From contig CANMFM010000003.1 in the NCBI GenBank assembly GCA_947497175.1, forward strand, positions 62,001-126,000: a stretch of DNA of 64,000 bases. Direction: 5' to 3'. Source of the stretch: an uncultured Aquimarina sp. GTDB lineage: Bacteria; Bacteroidota; Bacteroidia; Flavobacteriales; Flavobacteriaceae. The notes under the pieces were generated by a model. The model did no database searches. It was given only the letters and a program-made list of their open reading frames with translations, and was not told the DNA's origin. A program made the translations under genes and the position numbers. Numbering within the stretch: the stretch's first letter is position 1; each line of letters begins with the position of its first letter. Below are positions 18,504 through 29,056 of the stretch, piece by piece.

Positions 18504-21500
18504 ATGAAGTTTAGTCATTTATTTATTGATAGACCTATTCTTGCAGCTGTATTATCCATACTAATTATTCTGGTAGGAGGATTAGCTTATTTTCAATTAC
18601 CAATTTCACAATATCCAGAGGTGGCGCCACCAACTGTTAATGTTAGAGCCATATATCCTGGCGCAAGTGCAGAAACAGTTGCTAACAGTGTGGCAACTCC
18701 TATCGAACAAGAGGTAAATGGAGTCGAAGGAATGATCTATATGACATCTCAATCCACTAGTGATGGTACTATGAGCTTAGATGTTACTTTTGAATTGGGA
18801 ACCGATCTTGATCAAGCACAAGTTTTGGTACAAAACAGGGTGTCTCAAGCAGAATCAAGATTGCCAGCTCAAGCCAGGCAATTAGGTATCACAACGCAAA
18901 AAAGATCTCCAGATTTATTACTGGTTATTAATTTATATTCTCCAGATGAGACTTTTGATCAGACATACATCGGCAATTATGCTGTGTTACAATTAAGAGA
19001 TGAGATAGCCAGACTACAAGGTGTTGGAGATATTCAATTATTTGGTGCCAGTGCATATTCAATGCGTATATGGCTAGATCCAGATAGAATTGCTTCATTA
19101 GAAATTACTGCAGGAGAAGTTCTGGAACGACTACGTGGTCAAAATACACAAATTGCTAGTGGAACATTAAATCAGTCTCCTATAAGTCAGCAAAATGCCT
19201 TTGAGTTAAGTATTCAAACCCAAGGACGTCTTCAAACAGCAGAAGAGTTTGAAAATATAATCATTAAATCTGGAGATGATGGAAGTATTGTTCGTCTACG
19301 AGATATTGGTCGTGTAGAAATAGGATCTGAAAGTTACGTTACCCGTGGTATTCTTAATGGTGATAAAGCCGTGGCCTTACCGATTTCTCAGCGACCTGGC
19401 TCTAATGCCGTAGCAACAGCTGAGAGTATTATAAAAAAAATGGAAGAATTAGCAGAAGACTTCCCTCCTGGCCTTGAATATACGATAGCCTATAATCCTA
19501 CAGAGTTTGTAGAAGAGTCTGTAAGCGCAGTAGTTCATACAATATTTGAAGCAATTGTTCTTGTAATTGTGGTTATCCTACTGTTTTTACAATCGTGGAG
19601 AGCAGCTATTATACCTATAGCAGCAATTCCTGTATCTTTAGTAGGAACATTTGGTGTTATGCAAGCTGCGGGCTTTTCGTTAAATAATCTTTCGTTATTC
19701 GGCCTTGTACTTGCTATTGGAATTGTAGTCGATGATGCTATTGTAGTTGTTGAAAATATGGAGCGTCGATTATCAGAAGGGATGACACCCAGAGAAGCAG
19801 CTCGTAAAACAATGGATGAGGTAGGAGGCGCATTAATTGCAATTGGATTGGTTCTTGTGGCTGTGTTTTTACCAACTACGTTTTTAGGAGGAATTTCCGG
19901 GCAATTTTACAAACAATTCGGCCTTACCATTGCCGTTGCCACAATAATTTCAGTATTTGTATCTTTAACGCTAAGCCCTGCTCTGGCTACATTATTACTA
20001 AAGCCACACGATCAGTCTCAAAAAAAAGATACTTCACGGTTGGGAAAACTAGTACATAGTTTCACCAATGGTTTTAATAGTGGAATGGATAAACTCTCCT
20101 TAAAGTACGGAAATCGTGTTGCAGGGTTAGTGAGAAGAGGGATCATGGTATTTATAGTTTACATAGGGTTAATGTTTCTTACCGGACTAGAGTTTAATCG
20201 GGTTCCAACAGGTTTTATTCCCAGTCAGGATCAAGGATATTTTATTACTGTAATCCAGCTACCACCAGGTTCTTCATTATCAAGAACCGAAGAAGTTGTA
20301 AATACTACTTCAGAAATTATAAAAAAAATAGAAGGCACAAAAGATGCTATTGCTTTTGCCGGATATGATGGTGCCACACGAACAATTTCATCAAATGCAG
20401 CGGCCATTTTCACCACTTTGGAAGACTTTGAAGTGAGAAATGAGAAAGGTATCGACTATGAAAATCTTTTAGACGAAGTGAGGCAAAAAACAGGGGTGAG
20501 CGGCGAGGCTGCAATTTTTACAATTGTACCACCGCCAGTAAGTGGTATAGGAACAGGTGGTGGTTTTAAAATGATGATTCAGGATAGAAAAAACAGAGGA
20601 TTACAGGCTTTATCTGCAGCTACCCAACAATTAGCACTTGCTGCAAATCAAGATCCGAACCTGAACAATGTGTTTTCCGTTTTTAATACAGCAACCCCTC
20701 AATTGTTTCTTGATATTGACCGAGTAAAAGCAGAAAAACTTAGAGTTCCTGTAACAGAAGTTTTTCGAGCCTTAGAGATTTATATGGGTTCTGCATACGT
20801 AAATGACTTCAATTATCTTGGACGAACATACAGAGTAACTGCACAAGCAGATGCACCATACAGGTTAACACCAGATGATATTACAAGAATACGTGTTCGA
20901 AACGTAGATGGCCAAATGATGCCTTTAGGAAGTGTAGTAAGATTTAAAGATATCGCTGGGCCAGCCAGAGTGCAACGCTACAACCTATATGCCGCTTCGG
21001 GGTTAAACGGTGAAGGAGCTTTAGGAGTAAGTTCTGGCGATGCTCTTGAAGCTATGGAAAAATTAGCAGAAGAAAACTTACCTGATGGGTTTAGCTATGA
21101 ATGGACAGACATTGCATACCAGCAGAAAAAAGCAAGTGGTACTGCTGGAGTTGCTTTTGGACTTGCTGTACTTTTCATTTTTCTATTATTAGCGGGACAG
21201 TTTGAAAGTTGGTTAATCCCATTTTCGATTATTCTCATTGTACCAATGGGACTCTTTTCAGCTCTCTTAGGTTTAGACGTTTTATCTATGGATAATAATA
21301 TTCTTACTCAAATTGGTATGGTCGTATTAATTGGTCTTGCCAGTAAAAATGCTATTCTAATCGTAGAATTTGCAAAACAACTTGAAGAAAATGGGATGGA
21401 ACTTATGAAAGCTGCAGAAGAAGCCGCTAAATTGAGATTGAGACCCATTTTAATGACTTCTTTTGCCTTTATCCTGGGTGTAGTCCCACTTGTAATTGCA

Positions 21501-21689
21501 TCAGGTGCAGGAAGCGAAATGCGGAACTCACTTGGAACAGCAGTTTTTATAGGAATGATTGGAGTTACAATTTTTGGTTTGTTTCTTACCCCGGTATTTT
21601 ATGTACTGTGTAGAAAACTATCGTTTATAAAAATAAGTAAAAGTGAAGGTAATATCGCATTAACAAAAGATGAAGAAAACGATTCTTAA
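18504..21689 (+). CDS. RND multidrug efflux permease (HAE-1, AcrB/MexB type)
   Basis: 1061 aa inner-membrane proton antiporter. It starts with the conserved F-I-D-R-P-I-L-A (MKFSHLFIDRPILAAVLSIL). Features seen are the first periplasmic loop with QYPEVAPPTVNVRAIYPGASAETV, and the proton-relay Asp pair in GIVVDDAIVVVENMERR (TM4). TM10 carries the Lys in IGLASKNAILIVEFAK, and a C-terminal hexahelix bundle ends the protein. The size and twelve-helix layout match HAE-1 pumps for hydrophobic or amphiphilic drugs, dyes and bile-like compounds. No regulator is adjacent. Confidence 0.96.
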   Translation: MKFSHLFIDRPILAAVLSILIILVGGLAYFQLPISQYPEVAPPTVNVRAIYPGASAETVANSVATPIEQEVNGVEGMIYMTSQSTSDGTMSLDVTFELGTDLDQAQVLVQNRVSQAESRLPAQARQLGITTQKRSPDLLLVINLYSPDETFDQTYIGNYAVLQLRDEIARLQGVGDIQLFGASAYSMRIWLDPDRIASLEITAGEVLERLRGQNTQIASGTLNQSPISQQNAFELSIQTQGRLQTAEEFENIIIKSGDDGSIVRLRDIGRVEIGSESYVTRGILNGDKAVALPISQRPGSNAVATAESIIKKMEELAEDFPPGLEYTIAYNPTEFVEESVSAVVHTIFEAIVLVIVVILLFLQSWRAAIIPIAAIPVSLVGTFGVMQAAGFSLNNLSLFGLVLAIGIVVDDAIVVVENMERRLSEGMTPREAARKTMDEVGGALIAIGLVLVAVFLPTTFLGGISGQFYKQFGLTIAVATIISVFVSLTLSPALATLLLKPHDQSQKKDTSRLGKLVHSFTNGFNSGMDKLSLKYGNRVAGLVRRGIMVFIVYIGLMFLTGLEFNRVPTGFIPSQDQGYFITVIQLPPGSSLSRTEEVVNTTSEIIKKIEGTKDAIAFAGYDGATRTISSNAAAIFTTLEDFEVRNEKGIDYENLLDEVRQKTGVSGEAAIFTIVPPPVSGIGTGGGFKMMIQDRKNRGLQALSAATQQLALAANQDPNLNNVFSVFNTATPQLFLDIDRVKAEKLRVPVTEVFRALEIYMGSAYVNDFNYLGRTYRVTAQADAPYRLTPDDITRIRVRNVDGQMMPLGSVVRFKDIAGPARVQRYNLYAASGLNGEGALGVSSGDALEAMEKLAEENLPDGFSYEWTDIAYQQKKASGTAGVAFGLAVLFIFLLLAGQFESWLIPFSIILIVPMGLFSALLGLDVLSMDNNILTQIGMVVLIGLASKNAILIVEFAKQLEENGMELMKAAEEAAKLRLRPILMTSFAFILGVVPLVIASGAGSEMRNSLGTAVFIGMIGVTIFGLFLTPVFYVLCRKLSFIKISKSEGNIALTKDEENDS

Positions 21690-21725
21690 CATAGTACACA
21701 CTATGCCACTTAAAATCAATACAAA

Positions 21726-23234
21726 ATGCCAAAATTAAGTATATATAATATCAAAGCGATGACCTCCATTGGGACATTCATCTTCTTTTTATTTTTTTTT
21801 AATTCTTGCGGTATTAAAAAAAGAAAATTCGATCAAAAACCGGATTTAGGAAAAAATATAGAGCAAGGGTTTTTGACAGCAGAAGACTCATTAAGTAATT
21901 TCGGAAACACTAAAGTTTTAACAGATTGGTGGTCACAATTTAATGATCCGATTTTGGATACTCTTCTAAATAAAGCAAGAAAGAATAATAAAGATATTAA
22001 CCAGGCAGTAGCTAATTTTTATGCGGCTCGTGCAGGGTACAAAAGTTCAAAATTCGATAGATTCCCTACAGTAACCGCTAATGGAGGATTTATACGCCAG
22101 AGATTAGGCGAAAATGTATTTGTATCAGGTAGTAATCCAACATTTAATCAATATGATGGAACTTTAGATGCCAATTGGGAAATAGGTTTATTTGGACGAA
22201 TAGGTAATAGAATACGTGCTGCTCAATCCTTTGAGCAAGCACAACTGGCAGGCATGCAAAATATTTATTTATCAATTTTTGCAGAGATCGCTTCTACATA
22301 TATGATCCTAAGAGGTACACAAAATCAGTTAAAGATCGCAATAAAAAATATAGAGAGTCAAAATGAAACATACGAATTGACTAAAAGACTTACTATCGCA
22401 GGAACAGGTAATAAACTAGATGAAGCGAGAGCTCAGGCCCAATATGAAACTACACGCGCTTCAGTACCTCCAATACAGGCAAGGATCACCGAGTTAAATA
22501 ATCGGCTAAGCGTACTTATTGGTGAGCTACCAGGCACAGTCGAAGAATATCTAGGATCTCCTCTTCCAATCCCCTCATTACCGATTACTGTAAGTGTAGG
22601 CAATATACAAGACTTAATAAGGAGGCGTCCTGATATTTTTCAATCAGAAAGCTTATTGTCACAACAAATGGCAATCTATAACCTTACTGCGGCAGAAATT
22701 TTTCCAAAGATTAGTTTTAATGGAAATATTGGTTTTTCTGCCATTAATTTTGACAATTTTGGACAAAATGAATCCTTTATCTGGAGTATCGCTCCAAATA
22801 TTAGTTGGGCAGCCTTTAATTTGGGAAGAGTGAAACAAAATATAAATCAACAGGACGCACTTACATTAGGATTAATCGAACAGTATAAACAAACTGTACT
22901 GTTAGCTTTAGAAGAGATTAAGACCACTATGTCTTTTTATCAAGGGCAATCACAACGTAGAGATGATCTTATTCTTGCTGTAGAGGCAAGTCGATTGGCC
23001 GCCAAACTATCAAGAGATAGGTATGAGGCGGGACTCGACGATTTTCTGGATGTTCTTAATGCGCAACTTACTGTTTTGCAGGCAGAAAATGAATTAGCTG
23101 TAGCCGAAACAAATGCTGCTGCAGGCCTAATAGCAGTTTATAAATCTCTTGGAGGTGGTTGGGAAATTATTGATCCGGAAGAAACTGAAAATAAATTTCA
23201 AAATCTTAAAGAAGGTGACGAAACTACGAATTAA
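21726..23234 (+). CDS. outer-membrane efflux channel (TolC/OprM, NodT family)
   Basis: 502 aa lipoprotein (signal with lipobox FNSC). WWSQFNDPILDTLLNKA is the classic N-terminal motif of OprM-type lipoproteins. Two long coiled-coil repeats follow, with the equatorial motif LIRRRPDIFQSESLLSQQMA and the final helices YEAGLDDFLDVLNAQLTVLQAENELA. It forms a trimer that serves as the exit duct for the pump encoded just upstream (36 nt gap). With the adaptor and permease this makes a complete tripartite system. Confidence 0.95.
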   Translation: MPKLSIYNIKAMTSIGTFIFFLFFFNSCGIKKRKFDQKPDLGKNIEQGFLTAEDSLSNFGNTKVLTDWWSQFNDPILDTLLNKARKNNKDINQAVANFYAARAGYKSSKFDRFPTVTANGGFIRQRLGENVFVSGSNPTFNQYDGTLDANWEIGLFGRIGNRIRAAQSFEQAQLAGMQNIYLSIFAEIASTYMILRGTQNQLKIAIKNIESQNETYELTKRLTIAGTGNKLDEARAQAQYETTRASVPPIQARITELNNRLSVLIGELPGTVEEYLGSPLPIPSLPITVSVGNIQDLIRRRPDIFQSESLLSQQMAIYNLTAAEIFPKISFNGNIGFSAINFDNFGQNESFIWSIAPNISWAAFNLGRVKQNINQQDALTLGLIEQYKQTVLLALEEIKTTMSFYQGQSQRRDDLILAVEASRLAAKLSRDRYEAGLDDFLDVLNAQLTVLQAENELAVAETNAAAGLIAVYKSLGGGWEIIDPEETENKFQNLKEGDETTN

Positions 23235-23335
23235 AATGCAGTCATGACGAGAAAAAAATGATAGAAAAGCAAGATGAACACGTTAAGTCTCAAATCATAA
23301 AATAGTATGGAAGTATTGGAAATTATTACAACGAA

Positions 23336-23473
23336 ATGTATCAACTATTTCTGGACCGTCATCCTTATGAAGAAAACCAGGAATTTAAATTATCATTAAA
23401 AGTATTGCTAATAAGTTCAGGTCTGGTCTTTTTGTGTTTTATAGCTCATTTAACAAAAAATATCTCCTTATAA
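23336..23473 (+). CDS. possible small membrane protein
   Basis: A 45-codon frame (MYQLFLDRHPYEENQ, then KVLLISSGLVFLCFIAHL as a single hydrophobic helix). It lies 100 nt after the efflux channel gene, in a 500-nt stretch without other genes. The membrane helix and charged N-terminus make it plausible, but there is no homology I can name. The remainder of 23235-23734 shows nothing clear. Confidence 0.3.
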   Translation: MYQLFLDRHPYEENQEFKLSLKVLLISSGLVFLCFIAHLTKNISL

Positions 23474-23734
23474 CTAGTCATAAATAAAGTCATTCGTTTT
23501 GATTTGAAGGTGAAAAATTCTGTAAAATTGATATCCAATATAAATTTATACATCTCTCCAATATTAGTCTACAAAGACCAAATCAAGGTATTAATAACCA
23601 TTATATTGTGTTAGGGATGGTTTTTTGCAAATAAAATTTAGTAAATTTATAAAACCTTATTTTGATTCATATTTTATATAAACTTTCTATAGCGATTGCA
23701 TTTCTTTTGATGTATTTATTAGAATCGAGAAAAC

Positions 23735-24106
23735 ATGATTGAATTTTTAAAAAGCGACGATAAAACGATAATGGCCATTACTTATGGTGTTATTACAAGA
23801 AAAGATATTTTACAACTTGAAGAAGTCTTCAAAATTAAAAGCCAAAAATCGGAAAAAGTTAATTTCTATTGTGAATGTAGAGATTTTATTGATATCACTA
23901 TCTCTGCTTTTTTAGAAGACTTACTTTTTAAAATAAGGAATATATGTAAAATTGGACGTATCGCTATTGTTTCTAACAATCAAGAAGCCATTAACTCTGC
24001 ACGCCTTAAAATTAAGTTGCTTGGAAAAGATTTCAAGGTTTTTTCTCTATCGGATCACGAACAAGCCAAACAGTGGGTTACTCTAAGAAATGCCATATCA
24101 TCATAG
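23735..24106 (+). CDS. SpoIIAA-like (STAS/SEC14-related) protein
   Basis: 123 aa. The pattern MIEFLKSDDKTIMAITYGVITRKDILQLEEVF, the acidic FYCECRDFIDITISAFLEDL in the middle, GRIAIVSNNQEAINSARL and the C-terminal KVFSLSDHEQAKQWV matches the SpoIIAA-like family (PF11964). It is a single STAS/SEC14-type domain. It is likely a small cytoplasmic regulatory or lipid-binding domain. Whether it has the phosphorylatable Ser of true anti-anti-sigma factors is doubtful. It is monocistronic. Confidence 0.75.
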   Translation: MIEFLKSDDKTIMAITYGVITRKDILQLEEVFKIKSQKSEKVNFYCECRDFIDITISAFLEDLLFKIRNICKIGRIAIVSNNQEAINSARLKIKLLGKDFKVFSLSDHEQAKQWVTLRNAISS

Positions 24107-24247
24107 AAAAATAAGATTCAATTCTCAAGAATTTGTAATACAAATACTGTAATTAGTGAAACTCGATTTATGATTAAAGAAGTACTTTTAATAACACATC
24201 TTTAATCACAAACCTCTATAGGTTTTTGATAATTAATTTATCATGTA

Positions 24248-27200
24248 ATGATACTAAAAGGGCTAACTCTAAAAAGAATTTTCATTCTTTCTCAAGTCAT
24301 ACTAATTTTCGTAGGCTGTGCAACGTATAAAGAACAATACAATCGGCAAGCAGTTTCACAAAAGGATAGTAATAGTAAAATTGAAGAAACTATGTTTTTG
24401 GTAGGAGGATTAGGTAATAATCCTAACCCTGAATTTCTGAATCAAATTTCTGAAGAACTAAAAAATAATTCAAGCAACAGCACCCTAATACTTTTAGGCG
24501 ATAACGTAAATTTTACAAATAATAATACAGATACAAAACAGGGATTAAGTGCTTTAGAAAAACTTATTGGTAGTTTTGAAGGCAGAATTGTTTTCGTTCC
24601 TGGTGATTTAGAATGGAGTAAAAATAGTGAGTCCCATTTGGAACGTATCGAGAAATACTTACAAAAGGAAATAAGCACAAACAAAATATTCCTACCTAAA
24701 AAAACATGCCCCCTAGAGCAAGTAACCATTAATGACAATCTGGATCTGATTCTTATTGATTCTCAATGGTATTTACAGGACTGGGATCGAATAAAAGGAA
24801 TCAATGTCAATTGTACTGATATAAAAACAAGAAGAAGATTTGTTGAAGAGTTAGAAGGAATGCTTCGTGATTCCAGAGGTAAAAATACGGTAATTGCTAT
24901 GCATCATCCTATTTTTAGCAACGGAGAATATGGAGGTCAAAAAGGTTTTCTCGCGCATAACCTGCCGGTTCCAATTGTAGGCTCCCTAGGATATGTTATG
25001 CAACAATTAGCTGGAAGCGACCCTAAATCAACAGGGTTTAAAAGATATCGATCGTTAATGATACAAGTGTCTTCGCTAGCACAACGTTTTGAAAGAGTAA
25101 CCATAGTTTCAGGGCATGAGAAAAGTCTTCAATTGTTAAAAAGCAACAAAGTAAATCAGATTATAAGTGGTGCTTTGGGAGAAACATCCAGAACGAATAA
25201 AGGCTATGGAAATGTGAGTGCCATAGGGGGACGATTAGAATATGAAGGCATATACACTTCTGGTCAACAAGGATATGCTAAACTTATATATTATAAAGAT
25301 GGGTCTTCTAAAGTGTTCTTTTATCAAAAAAATGATATACAAAACAATCTATCTTTTGATATAGAAAAACAATTTGGTAAAACTAAACCTTTTAATGTAA
25401 CTACCAAGACTATACCTTCTACCACCAAAGCAACTATATTAAAACCTAAAGATACTATTAGAAGTGGGTTCTATAAATTTATGTGGGGTAAAAATCACCG
25501 CAATGTATATGCAAAACCTATCACCGCTTCTAATGCTATTCTGGATACATTATACGGAGGATTAAGAATTATGAAAGAAGGAGGAGGACATCAATCGCAA
25601 AGTCTACGATTAACAGATATCAATGGACGACAATACGCAATGCGTAAACTACAAAAAGAAGGATTACGATTTTTACAATTTCAGATAAAAGGCATCGCTT
25701 ATAATCCCGAAAGTTATGAGGATACCGGTGTTGAAAAATTTGTTACCGATTTCTTTACCACTTCTCACCCCTATATGCAACTCACTATACCCGCAATGGC
25801 AAAGGCTGTGAACATAAATCATGCAGATACCAAATTGTATTATATTCCCGAACAGAAGGTTTTGGGTAATCTTAATCCCGAATATGCGAATGCTCTCTAT
25901 TATATAGAACAAAGACCTTCAGACGAACAAAAAGACTATATAGGATACAATCGAAATACAAACTACAATCAACACCCTATAACCGATTTTGAAAGTACAA
26001 CAGATATGCTTGAAAAACTCAGATCAGATGAAAAGTACAGCATTGATCAAAGAGCATATATAAGAGCTCGAATTTTTGATATGCTTATTGGTGATTGGGA
26101 TAGGCATGAAGATCAATGGAGATGGATTGAATATACGATATCAGATGATAAAAAAGTTTTTGTTCCTGTACCAAGAGATCGCGATGGAGCGTTTGGCAAA
26201 TATGAAGGATTAGGGATAGATTTCGTTCAATTAATTATGCCAGAAACAAGATTTTGGCAAACCTATGATGATCATATCAAAAGCATTAAATGGTTCAATG
26301 GTGAAGTCTTTAATTTAGACAAAACTTTACTCCGAGAATTCGATTTAACGGTATGGAAAAAAGAAGCAAAAACAATACAACAAGGGCTTACAGATGAAGT
26401 ATTAGATCAGGCTTTTCAAAATTTACCTTTTGAAATACGCAATGAAACCAAAGATTACTATAAACCAATCATCAAAAAAAGACTAGCCAAATTACAAGAA
26501 TTTGCAGAAGAATATGCGCGATTCTTGACAAAAACAGTTGTGTTACATGCTACAGACAAGGATGATAGGATTATAGTTAACCGAAATGAAAATGGTACCA
26601 CCACTATAGAAATGTTCAGAAAGAAATCTGAAGAATCTAATCCACCATTTTTTACCAATACATATGATCCCGATTTGGTTAGTGAAATTTGGGTTTATGG
26701 TTTAAATGATCAGGATACTTTTGTAGTGAATGGAAGCAAAAAGGCAAAAATAATGATTAGACTCATCGGAGGGCATGGTGAAGATAGTTTTATGACGACT
26801 ACTAAAAGAAAGCTTAAAATATATGATTTCAAACATGAAAATAATAATTTTAATGGCAGTACATCTCCAAGAAGACAGTTATCAGAACAATACGAAGTAA
26901 ACAATTTTCACTATAGGTATTTCCTAAAAAGTAACAATATTATAAGTCCGATTGTAGGTTTTGGGAATGACAAAGGACTTTTTGCCGGAATATCTAATGT
27001 TTATACAAAAAATGGATTCAACGGAAATCCATACCGACAACAACACGCGCTATCTGCAAATTATTATTTCAATCTAAGTGCTGTTGAATTACATCTTTCT
27101 TCTGATTTTGCTAATATCATTCCGGATGTGAATATAGATATTGAAGGATATTTCACCAGTCAGGGATTTGCACGTAATTTTTTTGGTCTTGGTAACGATT

Positions 27201-27955
27201 CAATTAATCAGGAAGATGATATAGATAGAGAATTCAATCAGGTAGAAACACAACAGATTCAAATATTTCCAAGTTTAAAATACAAAATATTTAAAATCGG
27301 TCCAGAATTTGAATCCTACAAAGTAGAACAAAATCTTTCTCGTATATCGACAACTGAAAACCTAAATCCTGAGGTTTTTGAATCACAACAATATATCGGA
27401 GCCAAAGCCTCTTTAAAGTATCAAAACGTAAATAGTTTTGGCTATCCTACCAAAGGGTTTTATTTTCAGTTAACAGGCGGATGGAAAACCAATATAGATA
27501 ATAGTGATAACAATTTTGGATTTATAGAAGCTTCATTAGGTATAGATCAAAATTTGATACGAAATGAAAATCTGGTACTAAGTACGAAGATTGGTGGAAA
27601 AAGTAATATTGGTAACAATTTTTTCTTCTATCACGCTGCAAGTTTGGGGCAAAATAATGGACTTCGGGGTTTTAGAAATAATCGATTTGCCGGGAAACAT
27701 TTCTTTTACCATACATCAGATCTTAAACTGAGAATTAAGCAATTCAATACAAGTATGATGCCGATTACTTTTGGTATTTATGGTGGATTTGACTATGGTC
27801 GGGTATGGTTAGAAAATGATGATTCCAATACTTGGCATCATGGTGAAGGAGGAGGTTTATGGTTTGGTGGTTTAAACGCACTGAGTTTAAAATTAGGGTA
27901 TTTCAGATCAGATGACGATGCAATGCTAAATATCAAACTTGGGTTTGGATTTTAA
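24248..27955 (+). CDS. lipoprotein with metallophosphoesterase-like domain and C-terminal BamA-type beta-barrel
   Basis: 1235 aa. Lipobox FVGC (Cys24). Residues 47-300 follow the calcineurin-like phosphoesterase layout seen in flavobacterial homologues, but key residues are changed: FLVGGLGN (50-57) where D is expected, PGDLEW (118-123) where GNHDW is expected, and SGHEKSLQ (288-295) where GHEHSLQ is expected. GDN (84-86) and AMHHP (217-221) remain. A middle region (about 460-760) has MRKLQKEGLRFLQF, IGDWDRHEDQWRW (about 614-626) and PVPRDRDGAF. This DRH/DRD arrangement loosely resembles Fam20/CotH-type kinase folds (my inference). Residues from about 900 to the end, finishing in GFGF, form an outer-membrane surface-antigen barrel. 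Confidence 0.82.
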   Translation: MILKGLTLKRIFILSQVILIFVGCATYKEQYNRQAVSQKDSNSKIEETMFLVGGLGNNPNPEFLNQISEELKNNSSNSTLILLGDNVNFTNNNTDTKQGLSALEKLIGSFEGRIVFVPGDLEWSKNSESHLERIEKYLQKEISTNKIFLPKKTCPLEQVTINDNLDLILIDSQWYLQDWDRIKGINVNCTDIKTRRRFVEELEGMLRDSRGKNTVIAMHHPIFSNGEYGGQKGFLAHNLPVPIVGSLGYVMQQLAGSDPKSTGFKRYRSLMIQVSSLAQRFERVTIVSGHEKSLQLLKSNKVNQIISGALGETSRTNKGYGNVSAIGGRLEYEGIYTSGQQGYAKLIYYKDGSSKVFFYQKNDIQNNLSFDIEKQFGKTKPFNVTTKTIPSTTKATILKPKDTIRSGFYKFMWGKNHRNVYAKPITASNAILDTLYGGLRIMKEGGGHQSQSLRLTDINGRQYAMRKLQKEGLRFLQFQIKGIAYNPESYEDTGVEKFVTDFFTTSHPYMQLTIPAMAKAVNINHADTKLYYIPEQKVLGNLNPEYANALYYIEQRPSDEQKDYIGYNRNTNYNQHPITDFESTTDMLEKLRSDEKYSIDQRAYIRARIFDMLIGDWDRHEDQWRWIEYTISDDKKVFVPVPRDRDGAFGKYEGLGIDFVQLIMPETRFWQTYDDHIKSIKWFNGEVFNLDKTLLREFDLTVWKKEAKTIQQGLTDEVLDQAFQNLPFEIRNETKDYYKPIIKKRLAKLQEFAEEYARFLTKTVVLHATDKDDRIIVNRNENGTTTIEMFRKKSEESNPPFFTNTYDPDLVSEIWVYGLNDQDTFVVNGSKKAKIMIRLIGGHGEDSFMTTTKRKLKIYDFKHENNNFNGSTSPRRQLSEQYEVNNFHYRYFLKSNNIISPIVGFGNDKGLFAGISNVYTKNGFNGNPYRQQHALSANYYFNLSAVELHLSSDFANIIPDVNIDIEGYFTSQGFARNFFGLGNDSINQEDDIDREFNQVETQQIQIFPSLKYKIFKIGPEFESYKVEQNLSRISTTENLNPEVFESQQYIGAKASLKYQNVNSFGYPTKGFYFQLTGGWKTNIDNSDNNFGFIEASLGIDQNLIRNENLVLSTKIGGKSNIGNNFFFYHAASLGQNNGLRGFRNNRFAGKHFFYHTSDLKLRIKQFNTSMMPITFGIYGGFDYGRVWLENDDSNTWHHGEGGGLWFGGLNALSLKLGYFRSDDDAMLNIKLGFGF

Positions 27956-27984
27956 AAAATGATGGATATGTCAATACAAAATAC

Positions 27985-28272
27985 ATGATACGATATTATA
28001 TATACGCAGTTAGTAGATCTTGTAGAAGTAAAAATGATATCGAAGCCTTCTATTGTAAGGATTCAAAAAAGAATATGTGTCAATTTAATCTAGAACAATT
28101 GATAACAAAAATCAATGAAACTGATAAATATATATTTTACATGACTAAGCAAAATATCCATTATCAGATATATATGGATAAAAAATTAGATCTTTTAAAG
28201 GTTTCGTCTCATGATTTTAGAGATGGATTATCAGAGTTACTTTCGTTACCTGAAAAACAGGAAAACCTATAA
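27985..28272 (+). CDS. small protein of unknown function
   Basis: 95 aa, starting 29 nt after the large barrel protein and probably on its transcript. The sequence is mixed and charged (YCKDSKKNMCQFNLEQLITKINETDKYIFYMTKQNIHYQIYMDKKLDLLKVS). It has no signal peptide or membrane helix and no motif I recognise. Coding is supported only by length and position. Confidence 0.5.
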   Translation: MIRYYIYAVSRSCRSKNDIEAFYCKDSKKNMCQFNLEQLITKINETDKYIFYMTKQNIHYQIYMDKKLDLLKVSSHDFRDGLSELLSLPEKQENL

Positions 28273-28620
28273 CTCCATATGCACTGACGACGAATGCAAG
28301 CATGTATTTATTAATATTCCAGATTAAAAAAAGGGCTTCAATAAGAACTAATCATTTCACGTAACATCTTAAAATCTCTTCTGCTTTACCAGTAGGATAC
28401 TGAAACACCTTCAGAATTGAAAGGATCCTAGTCATAATCTGGATTAAGGCCAATCATCGTGTTTATACAAATATTATAGTTCGTCAAAAGAAAGAACTTA
28501 GCATCTTTTACTCTTTAACACCTTATATTACGTTCCTTAATTTTATTAAATCAATAATAATCTTTAAAAACACAAAAAAGTATATTTCTTAGTATCTTAC
28601 AGATAATTTTACATAACTAT
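28273..28620. other. intergenic stretch, possible coding remnants only
   Basis: No intact gene. On the reverse strand around 28340-28440 a short frame reads SILKVFQYPTGKAEEILRCYV before a stop and could be a gene remnant, but I cannot assign it. Confidence 0.4.
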
Positions 28621-29055
28621 ATGGTTAAGGCAACTAAAAATAATATCAGAAACATCATCAAAAAGGTTCAAAACCCCTTATTAATTACCAGGCTTGGATA
28701 TGTACCTCCACATGTTTCATTATTACAAACCAAAAAATTCGAAAATAACGGAGATCTGTGGTTTTTGAGCGATCAATACAGTGTTTGTAATAAAGACTTG
28801 ATAATTTCTAACGAGGCCATGTTGATATATAATAGTCCAGAATTGAAACTATTCCTAAGTTTATATGGTAAGGCAGAAATCATTGATAATCATAAGAGAT
28901 TAAAAGAATTATACAACGAAGAAGATATCGCATATGGTAAGCAAAGAAAAAAAGATACATTAACGGCTATAAAATTTGAAATCTTAAAAGCAGATTATTG
29001 GGATAATTCGAATCGCGAATGCAATAATATCTTCACAAAAGACTATATAGATTAG
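28621..29055 (+). CDS. pyridoxamine-phosphate-oxidase-like (general stress protein 26 type) small flavoprotein
   Basis: 144 aa. It follows the split-barrel layout of general stress protein 26-like proteins: PLLITRLGYVPPHVSLLQ, NGDLWFLSDQYS (normally DGDLWF-T), an NxxxLIY strand, LYGKAEIIDNHKRLKELYNEEDIAYG, and the ending FEILKADYWDNSN. It therefore probably binds a flavin. It is rather diverged and Lys-rich at the N-terminus compared with typical members. The stop is 1 nt from the convergent DUF3124 gene. Confidence 0.7.
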   Translation: MVKATKNNIRNIIKKVQNPLLITRLGYVPPHVSLLQTKKFENNGDLWFLSDQYSVCNKDLIISNEAMLIYNSPELKLFLSLYGKAEIIDNHKRLKELYNEEDIAYGKQRKKDTLTAIKFEILKADYWDNSNRECNNIFTKDYID

Positions 29056-29056
29056 G

